A stretch of 49,221 nt of DNA from a virus, in IMG/VR virus record IMGVR_UViG_3300000227_000003, positions 1 to 49,221 of that record. The stretch is one strand, 5' to 3'. This document shows, in pieces, positions 25,817 to 33,590 of the stretch. Both the position numbers and the translations under genes were made by a program. The notes below the pieces were generated by a model. That model saw nothing but the letters and a program-made list of their open reading frames with translations, did not search any database and was not told where the DNA came from. Numbering within the stretch: the first letter of the stretch is position 1; every line of letters begins with the position of its first letter.

Positions 25817-27184
25817 ATGAATGATAAAATTAAAATATTGTTTTATAATATTGATGGTGCAGGAGTTAATTATTATAGGACATTAACACCTGCAATGGAA
25901 ATTGATAGAAATTATAGTGATGATTTTTATGTAGAAATAAATCCAGATTTAGATTTCACAAATCCTGATACTATTAATTATTTAAAAAATTTTAATATAA
26001 TTCATTATCATCGTCAATTAGTTAGTGATATTAATAAAATGAAGGAAATTGCTCAAGAGTTAAAAAGAGAAGGTGTGTTATTGGTTTGTGATATTGATGA
26101 TTATTGGTTCTTGCATAAGAAACATCCATTATATGAATTAAACGTTCAATATAATTTACATATACCAATAATAGAAAATTTAAAAATTGCAGATTATGTA
26201 ACAACAACAACTGATTTATTTGCTTCAGAAATTCGTAAAGTAACTGGAAAAAATAATGTTATAGTATTATATAATTCAGTCGACCCAACATGGATGAAGC
26301 AATTTCAAAATAATTGGAAACCAGACCCAAATGGATTGGTTAGAATAACATATATGGCTGGTTCATCACATAAAGCAGATTTAGAACAATTATATGGTGT
26401 AGTTAATGTATTATCAAATAATTCTGAATTAAAAGGTAAATTTAAAATAATACTTGCAGGATGGGATACTGAAGGAACAACAACAGATGCAGTATTTAAT
26501 GAAGAATTTGGTGCTGAATTACAAAAACGTGGTTTATGGACACAAGAAATGGTAAAGAATATTGTTAAATCAAGGGGTAATATAGATATTATACCAAATT
26601 TACCTGATGATTTAAAGTTTAAATATAAAAATAATGTATTTAATGTAAAACAAAGAAAAATTAATTCAGAAGAAAGTGTTTATTTATATTATGAAAAAAT
26701 ATTAACAAATAATCATAATTTGATAGAAAATGAAGATTATAAAAAATGGTTGATGAATTTTGAAAGAAATGTAACATATCCCAATGAAGGTAATTATGCA
26801 AGACGATGGACACAAAAAGCAAACGCATATGCTTTTGTTTTAGATGAAACAGATATTGTGATTGCACCACTTGAAGATAATCAATTTAATAGGATGAAAT
26901 CAAATTTAAAGCAAGTTGAATGTTGGTCTAGAAAATTACCTATTGTTTGTTCTGATATACCACCTTATAATGTTGATGGTAGACATATGGAAAATTGTAT
27001 ATTAATTCCATCTGAAAAGAATGCTTATAAATATTGGGTAAAATATTTAAAAAAATTGATATTAGATGCTGATTTAAGAAAAAAATTGGGTGAACAATTA
27101 TATGAGGATTTTAAAGAAAAGTATCATTTGGCTAATGTAACTAAAACACGAGTTAACTTTTATAAATCAATTGTAAATAAATAG
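25817..27184 (+). CDS. GT-B-fold glycosyltransferase
   Basis: 455 residues. The architecture fits family 4-like glycosyltransferases: an N-terminal Rossmann half (IKILFYNIDGAGVNYYR, HYHRQLV, CDIDDYW, ADYVTTTT, VIVLYNSVD), then a second half starting at about residue 170 (ITYMAGSSHKADL, IILAGWD). The donor-sugar region is NRMKSNLKQVECWSRKLPIVCSDIPPY, with the acidic residue and the P(I/V)V.S element. It probably glycosylates phage DNA, a virion protein or a host surface glycan; nothing here identifies the acceptor. A degenerate promoter-like motif (CGTATTTAATA, 25766) lies about 40 bases upstream. The stop overlaps a GTG of the next frame. Confidence 0.75.
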   Translation: MNDKIKILFYNIDGAGVNYYRTLTPAMEIDRNYSDDFYVEINPDLDFTNPDTINYLKNFNIIHYHRQLVSDINKMKEIAQELKREGVLLVCDIDDYWFLHKKHPLYELNVQYNLHIPIIENLKIADYVTTTTDLFASEIRKVTGKNNVIVLYNSVDPTWMKQFQNNWKPDPNGLVRITYMAGSSHKADLEQLYGVVNVLSNNSELKGKFKIILAGWDTEGTTTDAVFNEEFGAELQKRGLWTQEMVKNIVKSRGNIDIIPNLPDDLKFKYKNNVFNVKQRKINSEESVYLYYEKILTNNHNLIENEDYKKWLMNFERNVTYPNEGNYARRWTQKANAYAFVLDETDIVIAPLEDNQFNRMKSNLKQVECWSRKLPIVCSDIPPYNVDGRHMENCILIPSEKNAYKYWVKYLKKLILDADLRKKLGEQLYEDFKEKYHLANVTKTRVNFYKSIVNK

Positions 27185-27195
27185 TGCTGCAATAT

Positions 27196-28128
27196 ATGAA
27201 AAGAATTAAGAATTTTATAAAAAAAATAATATTGGGTTTGTATGAAAAAATACAAATTATATTAATAAGGATTAGCATTGCTTTATATAATACTGAAGTT
27301 GATATTTTAAAAGCAGACCCAAATGATTTAAAAGAAAAAGATAAAAAAATTCAGAGAAAATTACATCGTAATCAGATATTAGAAAAATTTTATGCTGGTC
27401 AACGTGATGAAAAATATGTGCAAGATTATTATGAAATACTAAAAAAAGCCGATTCATTTCTTAAAAATTCAACGTCACATAAAATTGCATCTACTGCTGA
27501 TAAATATTTACGATTGGATGGTAATATTGTTTTAAATAATCAAGTATATGAAAATAAGGATGAGTTTGGTAGAAGATACTCACATTTTGGATTTTTTGAT
27601 TCTAAACATAAACATGCTGGTAAGACATTGGGAGAAGTATTAAATATAGAAATAAAAGAAAGAAGAACAACTGACGATGATTATGAATTATTATATATTT
27701 TTAATAATAAGCCAATTGAATTGGGATTGAATGATTTATTTGATATTGTGGTTGAAAAAAATGAATATTATGAATTGCAAGATAGTTTAAATATTGCGAA
27801 AAAGTTTAAATTTCCAATTAAAGTTTATCGTAATAATGATAATGTTATAAATAAAATTGAAGAAATTACGGAATATTTGCATGTGAAAAAAATTGGGTTT
27901 GAATATAGACAATTAGAATTTTTTATACCGTTGCATTATAAAATTAATGAAGTTGCAGATAATTCTGATATTTATAACGAATTGATAAGTATAAATCAAG
28001 TATTTGTGAAAAATCAATATGGTGAAATGATGGGATTTACAATTAATAATTTTATAAAAAGAATTACATATAACAATACACATGAAGTTTGGAAATTTTA
28101 TGGTATTGAAATGACAAATGTGCCGTAA
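27196..28128 (+). CDS. Hypothetical phage protein linked to the glycosyltransferase
   Basis: 310 residues from the ATG at 27196; a GTG at 27184 is in frame but overlaps the upstream stop. The N-terminal 30 residues are basic and hydrophobic (KRIKNFIKKIILGLYEKIQIILIRI) and might form a membrane-associated helix. A helical segment follows with RKLHRNQILEKFYAGQRDEKYVQDYYEILKKAD (shown here as two joined motifs: RNQILEKFYAGQRDEKY and QDYYEILKKAD). The rest is mixed alpha/beta with no catalytic motif I recognise. Similar proteins seem to recur in large phages. Tight linkage to the glycosyltransferase suggests a shared late function. Confidence 0.6.
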   Translation: MKRIKNFIKKIILGLYEKIQIILIRISIALYNTEVDILKADPNDLKEKDKKIQRKLHRNQILEKFYAGQRDEKYVQDYYEILKKADSFLKNSTSHKIASTADKYLRLDGNIVLNNQVYENKDEFGRRYSHFGFFDSKHKHAGKTLGEVLNIEIKERRTTDDDYELLYIFNNKPIELGLNDLFDIVVEKNEYYELQDSLNIAKKFKFPIKVYRNNDNVINKIEEITEYLHVKKIGFEYRQLEFFIPLHYKINEVADNSDIYNELISINQVFVKNQYGEMMGFTINNFIKRITYNNTHEVWKFYGIEMTNVP

Positions 28129-28154
28129 TTTAAACAAAATTTTAATTATATTTT

Positions 28155-28601
28155 ATGAATAATTCAGAATTTTTAAAAAATTTGAACGATGTATTAAATT
28201 CTGGTGAATTTAATTCTGAAATTGCAAAAAAATTTTACGATATTAGTAATGCTGCTTATGAAATTGATACCAATAAAAAAAGAGATGAGAATGTTAGTGG
28301 ATTGAAATTTGTTGATGATGAAGAATTATCATTATTTAATGATGATTTCAATAAAATTATCGATAATATAGAAATAAATGATGATGCTATAATACAATAT
28401 CAATCATTGTGTGATATGAATAATACTATAATTAATAGTATTAATGATATCATTAACAATATTATTTTATTAGATAAAAAATATAATGATGAAATTGTAA
28501 ATGAAAATTCTAATGAGGTGTTGAATAAACTAAAAAATAAAATAAATGAGTTGTATAATAAATATACTATAATTATTAATGTTTTAAATGATAAAACATA
28601 A
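28155..28601 (+). CDS. Hypothetical helical, acidic protein
   Basis: 148 residues, acidic in the middle, with long I/N/D/E-rich helices that look coiled-coil forming (IINSINDIINNIILLDKKY). No family is recognised. It ends in a terminator hairpin that includes its stop codon, and closes the plus-strand unit 25817-28601 against the convergent minus-strand genes. Confidence 0.6.
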   Translation: MNNSEFLKNLNDVLNSGEFNSEIAKKFYDISNAAYEIDTNKKRDENVSGLKFVDDEELSLFNDDFNKIIDNIEINDDAIIQYQSLCDMNNTIINSINDIINNIILLDKKYNDEIVNENSNEVLNKLKNKINELYNKYTIIINVLNDKT

Positions 28602-28628
28602 TAAAGTTTGCATCTAATTATGTTTTTT
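28593..28628 (+). terminator. Rho-independent terminator between convergent genes
   Basis: Bases 28593-28602 (AAAACATAAT) pair perfectly with 28617-28626 (ATTATGTTTT), followed by T. The left arm includes the stop codon of the plus-strand gene. An A-rich left side makes it potentially active in both directions. Confidence 0.75.
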
Positions 28629-28685
28629 ATTGTTTAAATGTCAATTGGATTCCAATTTGTTATTGACCATTCAATTTGAAGTTTC

Positions 28686-28844
28686 TTACGAATTTTTTTC
28701 TTTTTTTTTACGTAGATAATTTATACTATTTTTCCATTCAGCAATAATTTCTTTTTTATACGCTTTCTGCTTTTCTTTAAATTCTAGAAATTCTTGCATA
28801 AATGACGCTGCAATGGCCATATATAAATTTGTTTGTTTTTTCAT
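28686..28844 (-). CDS. Small hypothetical protein, 52 residues
   Basis: Minus-strand ATG at 28844, 13 bases after the stop of the gene at 28858, so probably cotranscribed with it. The product (MKKQTNLYMAIAASF... with FKEKQKAYKKEIIAEW) is a charged helix after a short hydrophobic start. The frame ends right after runs of nine and seven A. Shifting frame there would extend it to about 69 residues with a tail reading KLQIEWSITNWNPIDI, so a homopolymer indel may have shortened it. Confidence 0.4.
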   Translation of the reverse strand: MKKQTNLYMAIAASFMQEFLEFKEKQKAYKKEIIAEWKNSINYLRKKKEKNS

Positions 28845-28857
28845 TGTGATTTTATTG

Positions 28858-29379
28858 TTAAATGGTTATTGCATTTTTATCAAAAATTTTTACTTTTCTT
28901 TCAATAACAATATACTCACCGTAATATCTTGGATAGTAATTTGGATTATCAGGTTCAACTTCTTTAATAGCAGCAACATATAGTTTATATCTTCGTGGGT
29001 CGGATGGATGTATTTTAACTGCATTTGGTTTATATTTTTCAAGAAAATCTTTGAAAATTTTAGTTATTGTTGACATAATATTACCTACCTTAAATTCGTT
29101 AGTCATTGTATTGGGAGTACCATCCGAAACACCAAATTGAAATGACCATATTCTTTTTATTCTATCTTCTAAATCAAAATATGCAATATAATCATTATTT
29201 TCGGTATCAAATTCGTATTCCACGTAATTATAACTTAAATCATTACGTTTAAATTTATATGGTTCTTTTGTGGTGATGTCATATTCATCAATATTATGTA
29301 ATCTTTCACCAAATTCTGGAAAATTAGCACCATGTAGGCTTTCAATTTCTTCTATAATAATTTGCATTATTTTATTCAT
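28858..29379 (-). CDS. Hypothetical phage protein (conserved type)
   Basis: 173 residues from the ATG at 29379. An ATG at 29391 is in frame but would lie only 4 bases from the promoter-like motif, whereas 29379 has the 16-base spacing seen at other genes. The protein is mixed alpha/beta, with EYEFDTENNDYIAYFDLEDR, then IMSTITKIFKDFLEKYKPNAVKIHPSDPRRYKLY, here two adjoining stretches (IMSTITKIFKDFLEKY and KIHPSDPRRYKLY). I associate this pattern with small phage proteins of unknown function. It is one of very few minus-strand genes and starts divergently from the baseplate block. Confidence 0.6.
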   Translation of the reverse strand: MNKIMQIIIEEIESLHGANFPEFGERLHNIDEYDITTKEPYKFKRNDLSYNYVEYEFDTENNDYIAYFDLEDRIKRIWSFQFGVSDGTPNTMTNEFKVGNIMSTITKIFKDFLEKYKPNAVKIHPSDPRRYKLYVAAIKEVEPDNPNYYPRYYGEYIVIERKVKIFDKNAITI

Positions 29380-29395
29380 GTGATAAAACATTTAT

Positions 29396-29405
29396 TATAA
29401 ATACT
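29396..29405 (-). promoter_or_regulatory. AGTATTTATA phage promoter-like motif, minus strand
   Basis: The plus-strand text is TATAAATACT, so the minus strand reads AGTATTTATA, ending 16 bases before the minus-strand ATG at 29379. This copy shows that the motif follows gene orientation. The 250 bases between it and the divergent plus-strand motif at 29656 hold no gene I can support. Confidence 0.7.
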
Positions 29406-29655
29406 TTATTTATGTAAAAATAAATAAATATTTAATGTAATGTTTTAAATAATAAAGCAGTTTAGTTTATTTATTTATTTTACGTGTTTGTATATTAATT
29501 GTTTATAATATGATTATTATCATTAAATGCTTACTTTTAAATTGATGAATTATTGTAAATAATAAAAATCTTTTTGTGTTTTTTGATAAATAAATAAAAA
29601 TATTTATTATTTGAATAAATTTATAAATTTAATAAAATTGGATTTTTTTTGTATT

Positions 29656-29665
29656 AGTATTTATA
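29656..29665 (+). promoter_or_regulatory. AGTATTTATA phage promoter-like motif for the baseplate operon
   Basis: Exact motif ending 17 bases before the ATG at 29683. It heads a run of five closely spaced baseplate genes to 33502. Confidence 0.7.
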
Positions 29666-29682
29666 GTAAATATATTTATATT

Positions 29683-30084
29683 ATGGAAATATCATCTATA
29701 AACATTAATTTTCCAATTAATGATGATGTAGAAAAACACAGATTCTTATCAATGAATAGATTAACAAAAGATAAGTATTATTCTGATTTATTGTTACTTT
29801 TACTTACTGAGAAGGGGAGTAGATATTATAATCCTGAATATGGTACTAATTTATATAAATACATTTTTGAACCCAATGACAATATAACTGAAAATATTAT
29901 TGTTGATGATATAAAAAATACAGTATCATCATATATGCCTGAAATTAGTATAAAAAATGTGAAATTTAATTGGATTGATGAAAGTAATAATCAAATATCA
30001 GATAATCAATTAAACATTCATATAGATTTTATTTATGGTGAAGGCGGATTAAATGAAATGGGTAATATTGATATTAATTTTTAA
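29683..30084 (+). CDS. 25: Baseplate wedge protein, gp25-like
   Basis: 133 residues from the ATG at 29683; a TTG at 29611 is in frame but lies upstream of the promoter motif. The sequence follows the gp25/W-like family: a short N-terminal strand, then LLLLLLTEKGSRYYNPEYGTN (the conserved turn is KGSR.YNPEYG), LYKYIFEP, and VSSYMPEISIKNVKF. In T4, gp25 sits at the inner baseplate and contacts gp6 and the sheath/wedge core. It lies directly upstream of the gp6-like gene, which is the usual order in myophages. Confidence 0.85.
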   Translation: MEISSININFPINDDVEKHRFLSMNRLTKDKYYSDLLLLLLTEKGSRYYNPEYGTNLYKYIFEPNDNITENIIVDDIKNTVSSYMPEISIKNVKFNWIDESNNQISDNQLNIHIDFIYGEGGLNEMGNIDINF

Positions 30085-30096
30085 AAATAAATAAAT

Positions 30097-31923
30097 ATGG
30101 CTGATAATATAATTAGATTTGGAAGTAGAACATTTAGCGAAATTAAAGAAGATATTATTGCATATATAAAGCAAGCGTATCCTGAAATAATTAATGATTT
30201 TAGCGATTCTAGTGTTGGTTCAATATTAATTGATATAAATGCTGGTGTTGCAAATAATTTAGCAATTACTACCGATAGATTATTTCAAGAAACACAATTA
30301 GAATATGCACAACAAAAATCGTCATTGTTAAATATTGCAAAAAATTTAGGATTAAATATACCATCCAAAAGACCATCAATAACATTAGTTGATATTACAG
30401 TTACAATTCCTGTTTTAGGAAATAAACCAGATGAAAGTTACTATCCTGTTCTTCAAACTGGTGCTCAAATAATTGGTGGTGGGCAAATATTTGAAACAAT
30501 ATATAATGTTGATTGGAGTTCACCATATAGTGGACTTGGAAATCCAAATCGTAAAATAGTTCCTGTTACAAATTCAAATGGTGCTATTGTTAATTATTTG
30601 GTTACCAAACGTGAATTAGTTATTAATGGTAAAACTAATATATATCGTAGAGCAATATTGGCAAGTGATGTTGTACCATTTTTTTCAATAATACTACCAG
30701 ATGAAAATGTTATTGGAATTGAAAGTGTTTTATTGTTGGAAAATAATTCTGATTATCCAGAAATTAATCAATTTTATGGTAATGAAAATAGATATTATGA
30801 AGTTGAATATTTAGCGCAACAAAGAATTTTTGTTGAAGATAATAAAAGTTTACAAAATTCATCTAAAGACATAAAAGTTGGTAGATGGATGGATGTGACA
30901 AAAAAATTTATTAAAGAGTATACTCCAAATGGATATTGTAAATTAATTTTTGGTGCTGGTGATACTGATAATAATTTGTTTAGTAACGGTTCGTTTATAA
31001 ATGGCGTTGATAATGGTGCTTTTTTAAAAAATTTTTTAAACAATATGGCACTTGGTGAAAAATTAAAAGCAAACCATACGCTATTTGTTAGATATAGAAC
31101 TGGTGGTGGTGCTAATTCTAATATGGGTGTTAATAGTTTAACCAATTTTGGTGTGTATAATTTAATTGTTAATGGTGCTCGTAGTGATATTAATAATGCC
31201 GTTAAAAGAAGTATCACAGTAACTAATCCAATTCCCGCTATTGGGGGTAATGATGGGATGAGCATCGAGCAAATAAGAAATTATATTAAATATAATTTTT
31301 CAAGTCAGAATCGTGTTGTTACATTAAATGATTATTTGGTACAAATATTTAAAATGCCAGGTAGATTTGGGTCACCATTTCGAGCAAATGCTTATAAATT
31401 AAATAATAAAGTGGTTATTTCAATTTTAGGATTAGATGAATTTGGTAAATTATCTAATACTAGTAATTCAATATTAAAAGAAAATATTGCCGAATATCTT
31501 AGTCAATATAGAATGATTAATGATTATATTGAAATTAAAGATGGTAAAATTTTTAATTTGGCTTTAGATGTTGAAGTTTATGTTAATAATGTTTCAAATA
31601 ACACAACAATAATTAATAATATTGTTAATACAATTATAAAATTTTTTGATATTTATACTCATGGTATGAATGAAGATATTTTTATGGGACAATTACAAAC
31701 AGAAATATTAAAAATTAATGGTGTTAATAATATATTAAAAATTGTAGCATACAATAAGGTTGGTGGTAAATATTCTTTAAATGCTATTGCACAACCAATT
31801 GTTAATACAAATACTGGTGAAATTGCTCTTATAAACAATACGATATATTCTGAACCAGATTCAATGTTTGAAATTAAATATCCTGATTCTGATATTAAAG
31901 TAGTGTTAAGAAAGAAAGTTTAG
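30097..31923 (+). CDS. 6: Baseplate wedge protein, gp6-like (baseplate J family)
   Basis: 608 residues, close to T4 gp6 (660). The N-terminus FSEIKEDIIAYIKQAYPE...SDSSVGSILIDINAGVANNL is the classic start of baseplate J/gp6 proteins. The C-terminal half contains GGNDGMSIEQIRNYIKYNFSSQNRVVTLNDY (conserved core: IGGNDG, EQIRN, QNRVVT..DY) and MPGRFGSPFRA. It forms the iris-like inner ring of the baseplate with gp25 and gp53-type partners. The gene starts 12 bases after the gp25-like stop. Confidence 0.88.
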   Translation: MADNIIRFGSRTFSEIKEDIIAYIKQAYPEIINDFSDSSVGSILIDINAGVANNLAITTDRLFQETQLEYAQQKSSLLNIAKNLGLNIPSKRPSITLVDITVTIPVLGNKPDESYYPVLQTGAQIIGGGQIFETIYNVDWSSPYSGLGNPNRKIVPVTNSNGAIVNYLVTKRELVINGKTNIYRRAILASDVVPFFSIILPDENVIGIESVLLLENNSDYPEINQFYGNENRYYEVEYLAQQRIFVEDNKSLQNSSKDIKVGRWMDVTKKFIKEYTPNGYCKLIFGAGDTDNNLFSNGSFINGVDNGAFLKNFLNNMALGEKLKANHTLFVRYRTGGGANSNMGVNSLTNFGVYNLIVNGARSDINNAVKRSITVTNPIPAIGGNDGMSIEQIRNYIKYNFSSQNRVVTLNDYLVQIFKMPGRFGSPFRANAYKLNNKVVISILGLDEFGKLSNTSNSILKENIAEYLSQYRMINDYIEIKDGKIFNLALDVEVYVNNVSNNTTIINNIVNTIIKFFDIYTHGMNEDIFMGQLQTEILKINGVNNILKIVAYNKVGGKYSLNAIAQPIVNTNTGEIALINNTIYSEPDSMFEIKYPDSDIKVVLRKKV

Positions 31924-31928
31924 TTGTG

Positions 31929-32126
31929 ATGAGTGTGATAAAAAAAGAAATTAAAATTGCATTATGTAAAGAATTTGTTAGTGGTGGTACTCACTATATT
32001 TTAGTTCCTGATTTGACTAAATTTTATAATATTAAAATTGGGTTGTATCAGGATACTAAAGATTTGGGATATTTTAGTGTTTTTGAAGTATCATCTAATG
32101 AAGATAATAATACGGAAATTAATTAA
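31929..32126 (+). CDS. Small baseplate-region protein, unknown
   Basis: 65 residues from the ATG at 31929 (GTG at 31926 in frame). It begins 5 bases after the gp6-like stop. The content is beta-rich (IKIALCKEFVSGGTHYILVPDLTKF split by turns), ending in an acidic, asparagine-rich tail. No family is recognised; its position between baseplate genes suggests a minor structural or assembly component. Confidence 0.5.
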   Translation: MSVIKKEIKIALCKEFVSGGTHYILVPDLTKFYNIKIGLYQDTKDLGYFSVFEVSSNEDNNTEIN

Positions 32127-32154
32127 TATTTACAATAATAAATATGATTAGTGA

Positions 32155-32586
32155 ATGATAAGTGGAGTAACAGAAAATAGTAGATTAATTGAATTAAGAA
32201 AATATAAAATTACTAATATATTTACTGAAAAATATATTGGTAATGGCAATTATGATAATAATGGAGTTGATTTTAATAGTTCTAACGAAAACACTAATAT
32301 TGTTTATTATATTAATGGTATTAAATATGTTGATAATGTTACGGGGAAAACTACAATATTTTATTACAACCCAGAATCAACAATTAATTTTATATCAGAA
32401 ATATATTATAAAAACCCATCGTTTGAAAATTTAATTTTTGAACCAAAAATAAATAACGACGTATTTATTGAAAGACAAAAAACATCAGCGTTTGATGATA
32501 ATTATAAATTAAAATATATTTGTAATTTAGGTGATTTATATTCATATGCTGGTGGTAAATATTTTAATATTATAAAAAATATATAA
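32155..32586 (+). CDS. Baseplate-region protein, unknown
   Basis: 143 residues; ATG at 32155, 28 bases after the previous stop and 1 base before the next gene. The sequence is beta-rich with an early RLIELRKYKITNIFTEKY and later YNPESTINFISEIYYK and FIERQKTSAF. I do not recognise the family, but the tight operon position and composition point to a baseplate or tail component. No catalytic motif is visible. Confidence 0.55.
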   Translation: MISGVTENSRLIELRKYKITNIFTEKYIGNGNYDNNGVDFNSSNENTNIVYYINGIKYVDNVTGKTTIFYYNPESTINFISEIYYKNPSFENLIFEPKINNDVFIERQKTSAFDDNYKLKYICNLGDLYSYAGGKYFNIIKNI

Positions 32587-32587
32587 T

Positions 32588-33502
32588 ATGGCAATTGGAA
32601 CATATGGTACAATAAGACCCGCAGATGTAAATATTGGTGATATTGATATTTATTATAATTATACTCCTAATAGGGAAACACGTAATGATGATATGTTTAA
32701 ATTAAACACCAATGATGTGTTATCTGATATTAAATTACCGTCATCAGAACAAGATATACCGCAATCATATAGTGAAAAATTATTAGAGGGTTTATATAAT
32801 TTAAAACTACCATCATCAATTTTTAATAAGTTAGGAATATATACCATATATATTGTTCCTAAAAAATTTTATATTACAATTACTGATTGTGGTGTATTAT
32901 CATCATTACCTAATATTAGGGGGCTTGTTGTGAATTTAAATAGTTTACCTAGCGGATTAAGGGCAAATAATGCATTACAGGGTTATCGAATTGAATATAT
33001 TGACGTTAATAATGGTAATAAAATTAGAAATATGGTACGATATATCGTAACATCTAATAGAGTAGTACCTGTTAATGATAATGTTGGTGGCACAACACAA
33101 AAAGCAACACGTTATAAATTTGATGATACTGGGACATTAATGTTTTTACAAATTACACCAAGTAGTTCATCTAATATTAAGCCTAATATGTCACCATCAA
33201 TTGGTGTGGCTAATCAAACAATTATAATATCAAATACATTTTTTACACCAATAACACTTGAAGTTGAAATGGTATCAAATACAATTGATACTTTATCTGA
33301 TTTAATTGGTGGTGAACAAATTAAAGATGTAGATAATGGTATTTTAACTTATTATGATTCGAATAGACAAATCACCAGACAATTTGATATTTATCAAATT
33401 AAAGATGATGTAAATAATGTGCCATTATTTGAAGTGAAGGAAAGAAGAACTGTGATTGACGAAACACAAGATTTTAATTCTGTTACTGATGGTGTTTTAT
33501 AG
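32588..33502 (+). CDS. Baseplate/tail structural protein, unknown
   Basis: 304 residues. The N-terminus MAIGTYGTIRPADVNIGDIDIYY.YTPNR is typical in style of large-phage baseplate proteins, followed by a beta-rich body (IYTIYIVPKKFYITITDCGVL) and a C-terminal segment with LIGGEQIKDVDNGILTYYD. No enzyme signature. It is the last gene of the gp25-gp6 operon, closed by a strong hairpin terminator. Confidence 0.6.
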   Translation: MAIGTYGTIRPADVNIGDIDIYYNYTPNRETRNDDMFKLNTNDVLSDIKLPSSEQDIPQSYSEKLLEGLYNLKLPSSIFNKLGIYTIYIVPKKFYITITDCGVLSSLPNIRGLVVNLNSLPSGLRANNALQGYRIEYIDVNNGNKIRNMVRYIVTSNRVVPVNDNVGGTTQKATRYKFDDTGTLMFLQITPSSSSNIKPNMSPSIGVANQTIIISNTFFTPITLEVEMVSNTIDTLSDLIGGEQIKDVDNGILTYYDSNRQITRQFDIYQIKDDVNNVPLFEVKERRTVIDETQDFNSVTDGVL

Positions 33503-33525
33503 TAAAAAAAAATATAAATTTTTAT

Positions 33526-33556
33526 AATCCCAATATAAAAAATATTGGGATTTTTT
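33526..33556 (+). terminator. Rho-independent terminator after the gp25-gp6 operon
   Basis: Bases 33526-33536 (AATCCCAATAT) pair perfectly with 33542-33552 (ATATTGGGATT) around a short A loop, followed by T. Confidence 0.88.
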
Positions 33557-33564
33557 ATTATCAA

Positions 33565-33574
33565 CGTATTTATT
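33565..33574 (+). promoter_or_regulatory. CGTATTTATT phage promoter-like motif (variant)
   Basis: Two bases off AGTATTTATA, ending 16 bases before the GTG at 33591 and just after the terminator, matching the usual arrangement. Confidence 0.45.
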
Positions 33575-33590
33575 ATAAAATATAATAAAA

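Noticed and set aside
29396-29665. T4 late promoters (TATAAATA) on the strand opposite to the genes
   Set aside because: TATAAATA is part of the reverse complement of AGTATTTATA. Read in that orientation the sites would point away from the genes at every location, including the minus-strand gene, so the AGTATTTATA reading is preferred.
29611-29682. Longer N-terminus for the gp25-like protein from TTG 29611
   Set aside because: The extension would run through the AGTATTTATA motif and adds residues unlike gp25; the ATG at 29683 has the usual spacing.
30795-31265. 156-codon minus-strand frame inside the gp6-like gene
   Set aside because: It lies wholly opposite a well-supported gene and has low-complexity L/P/S content typical of antisense shadows in A+T-rich DNA.
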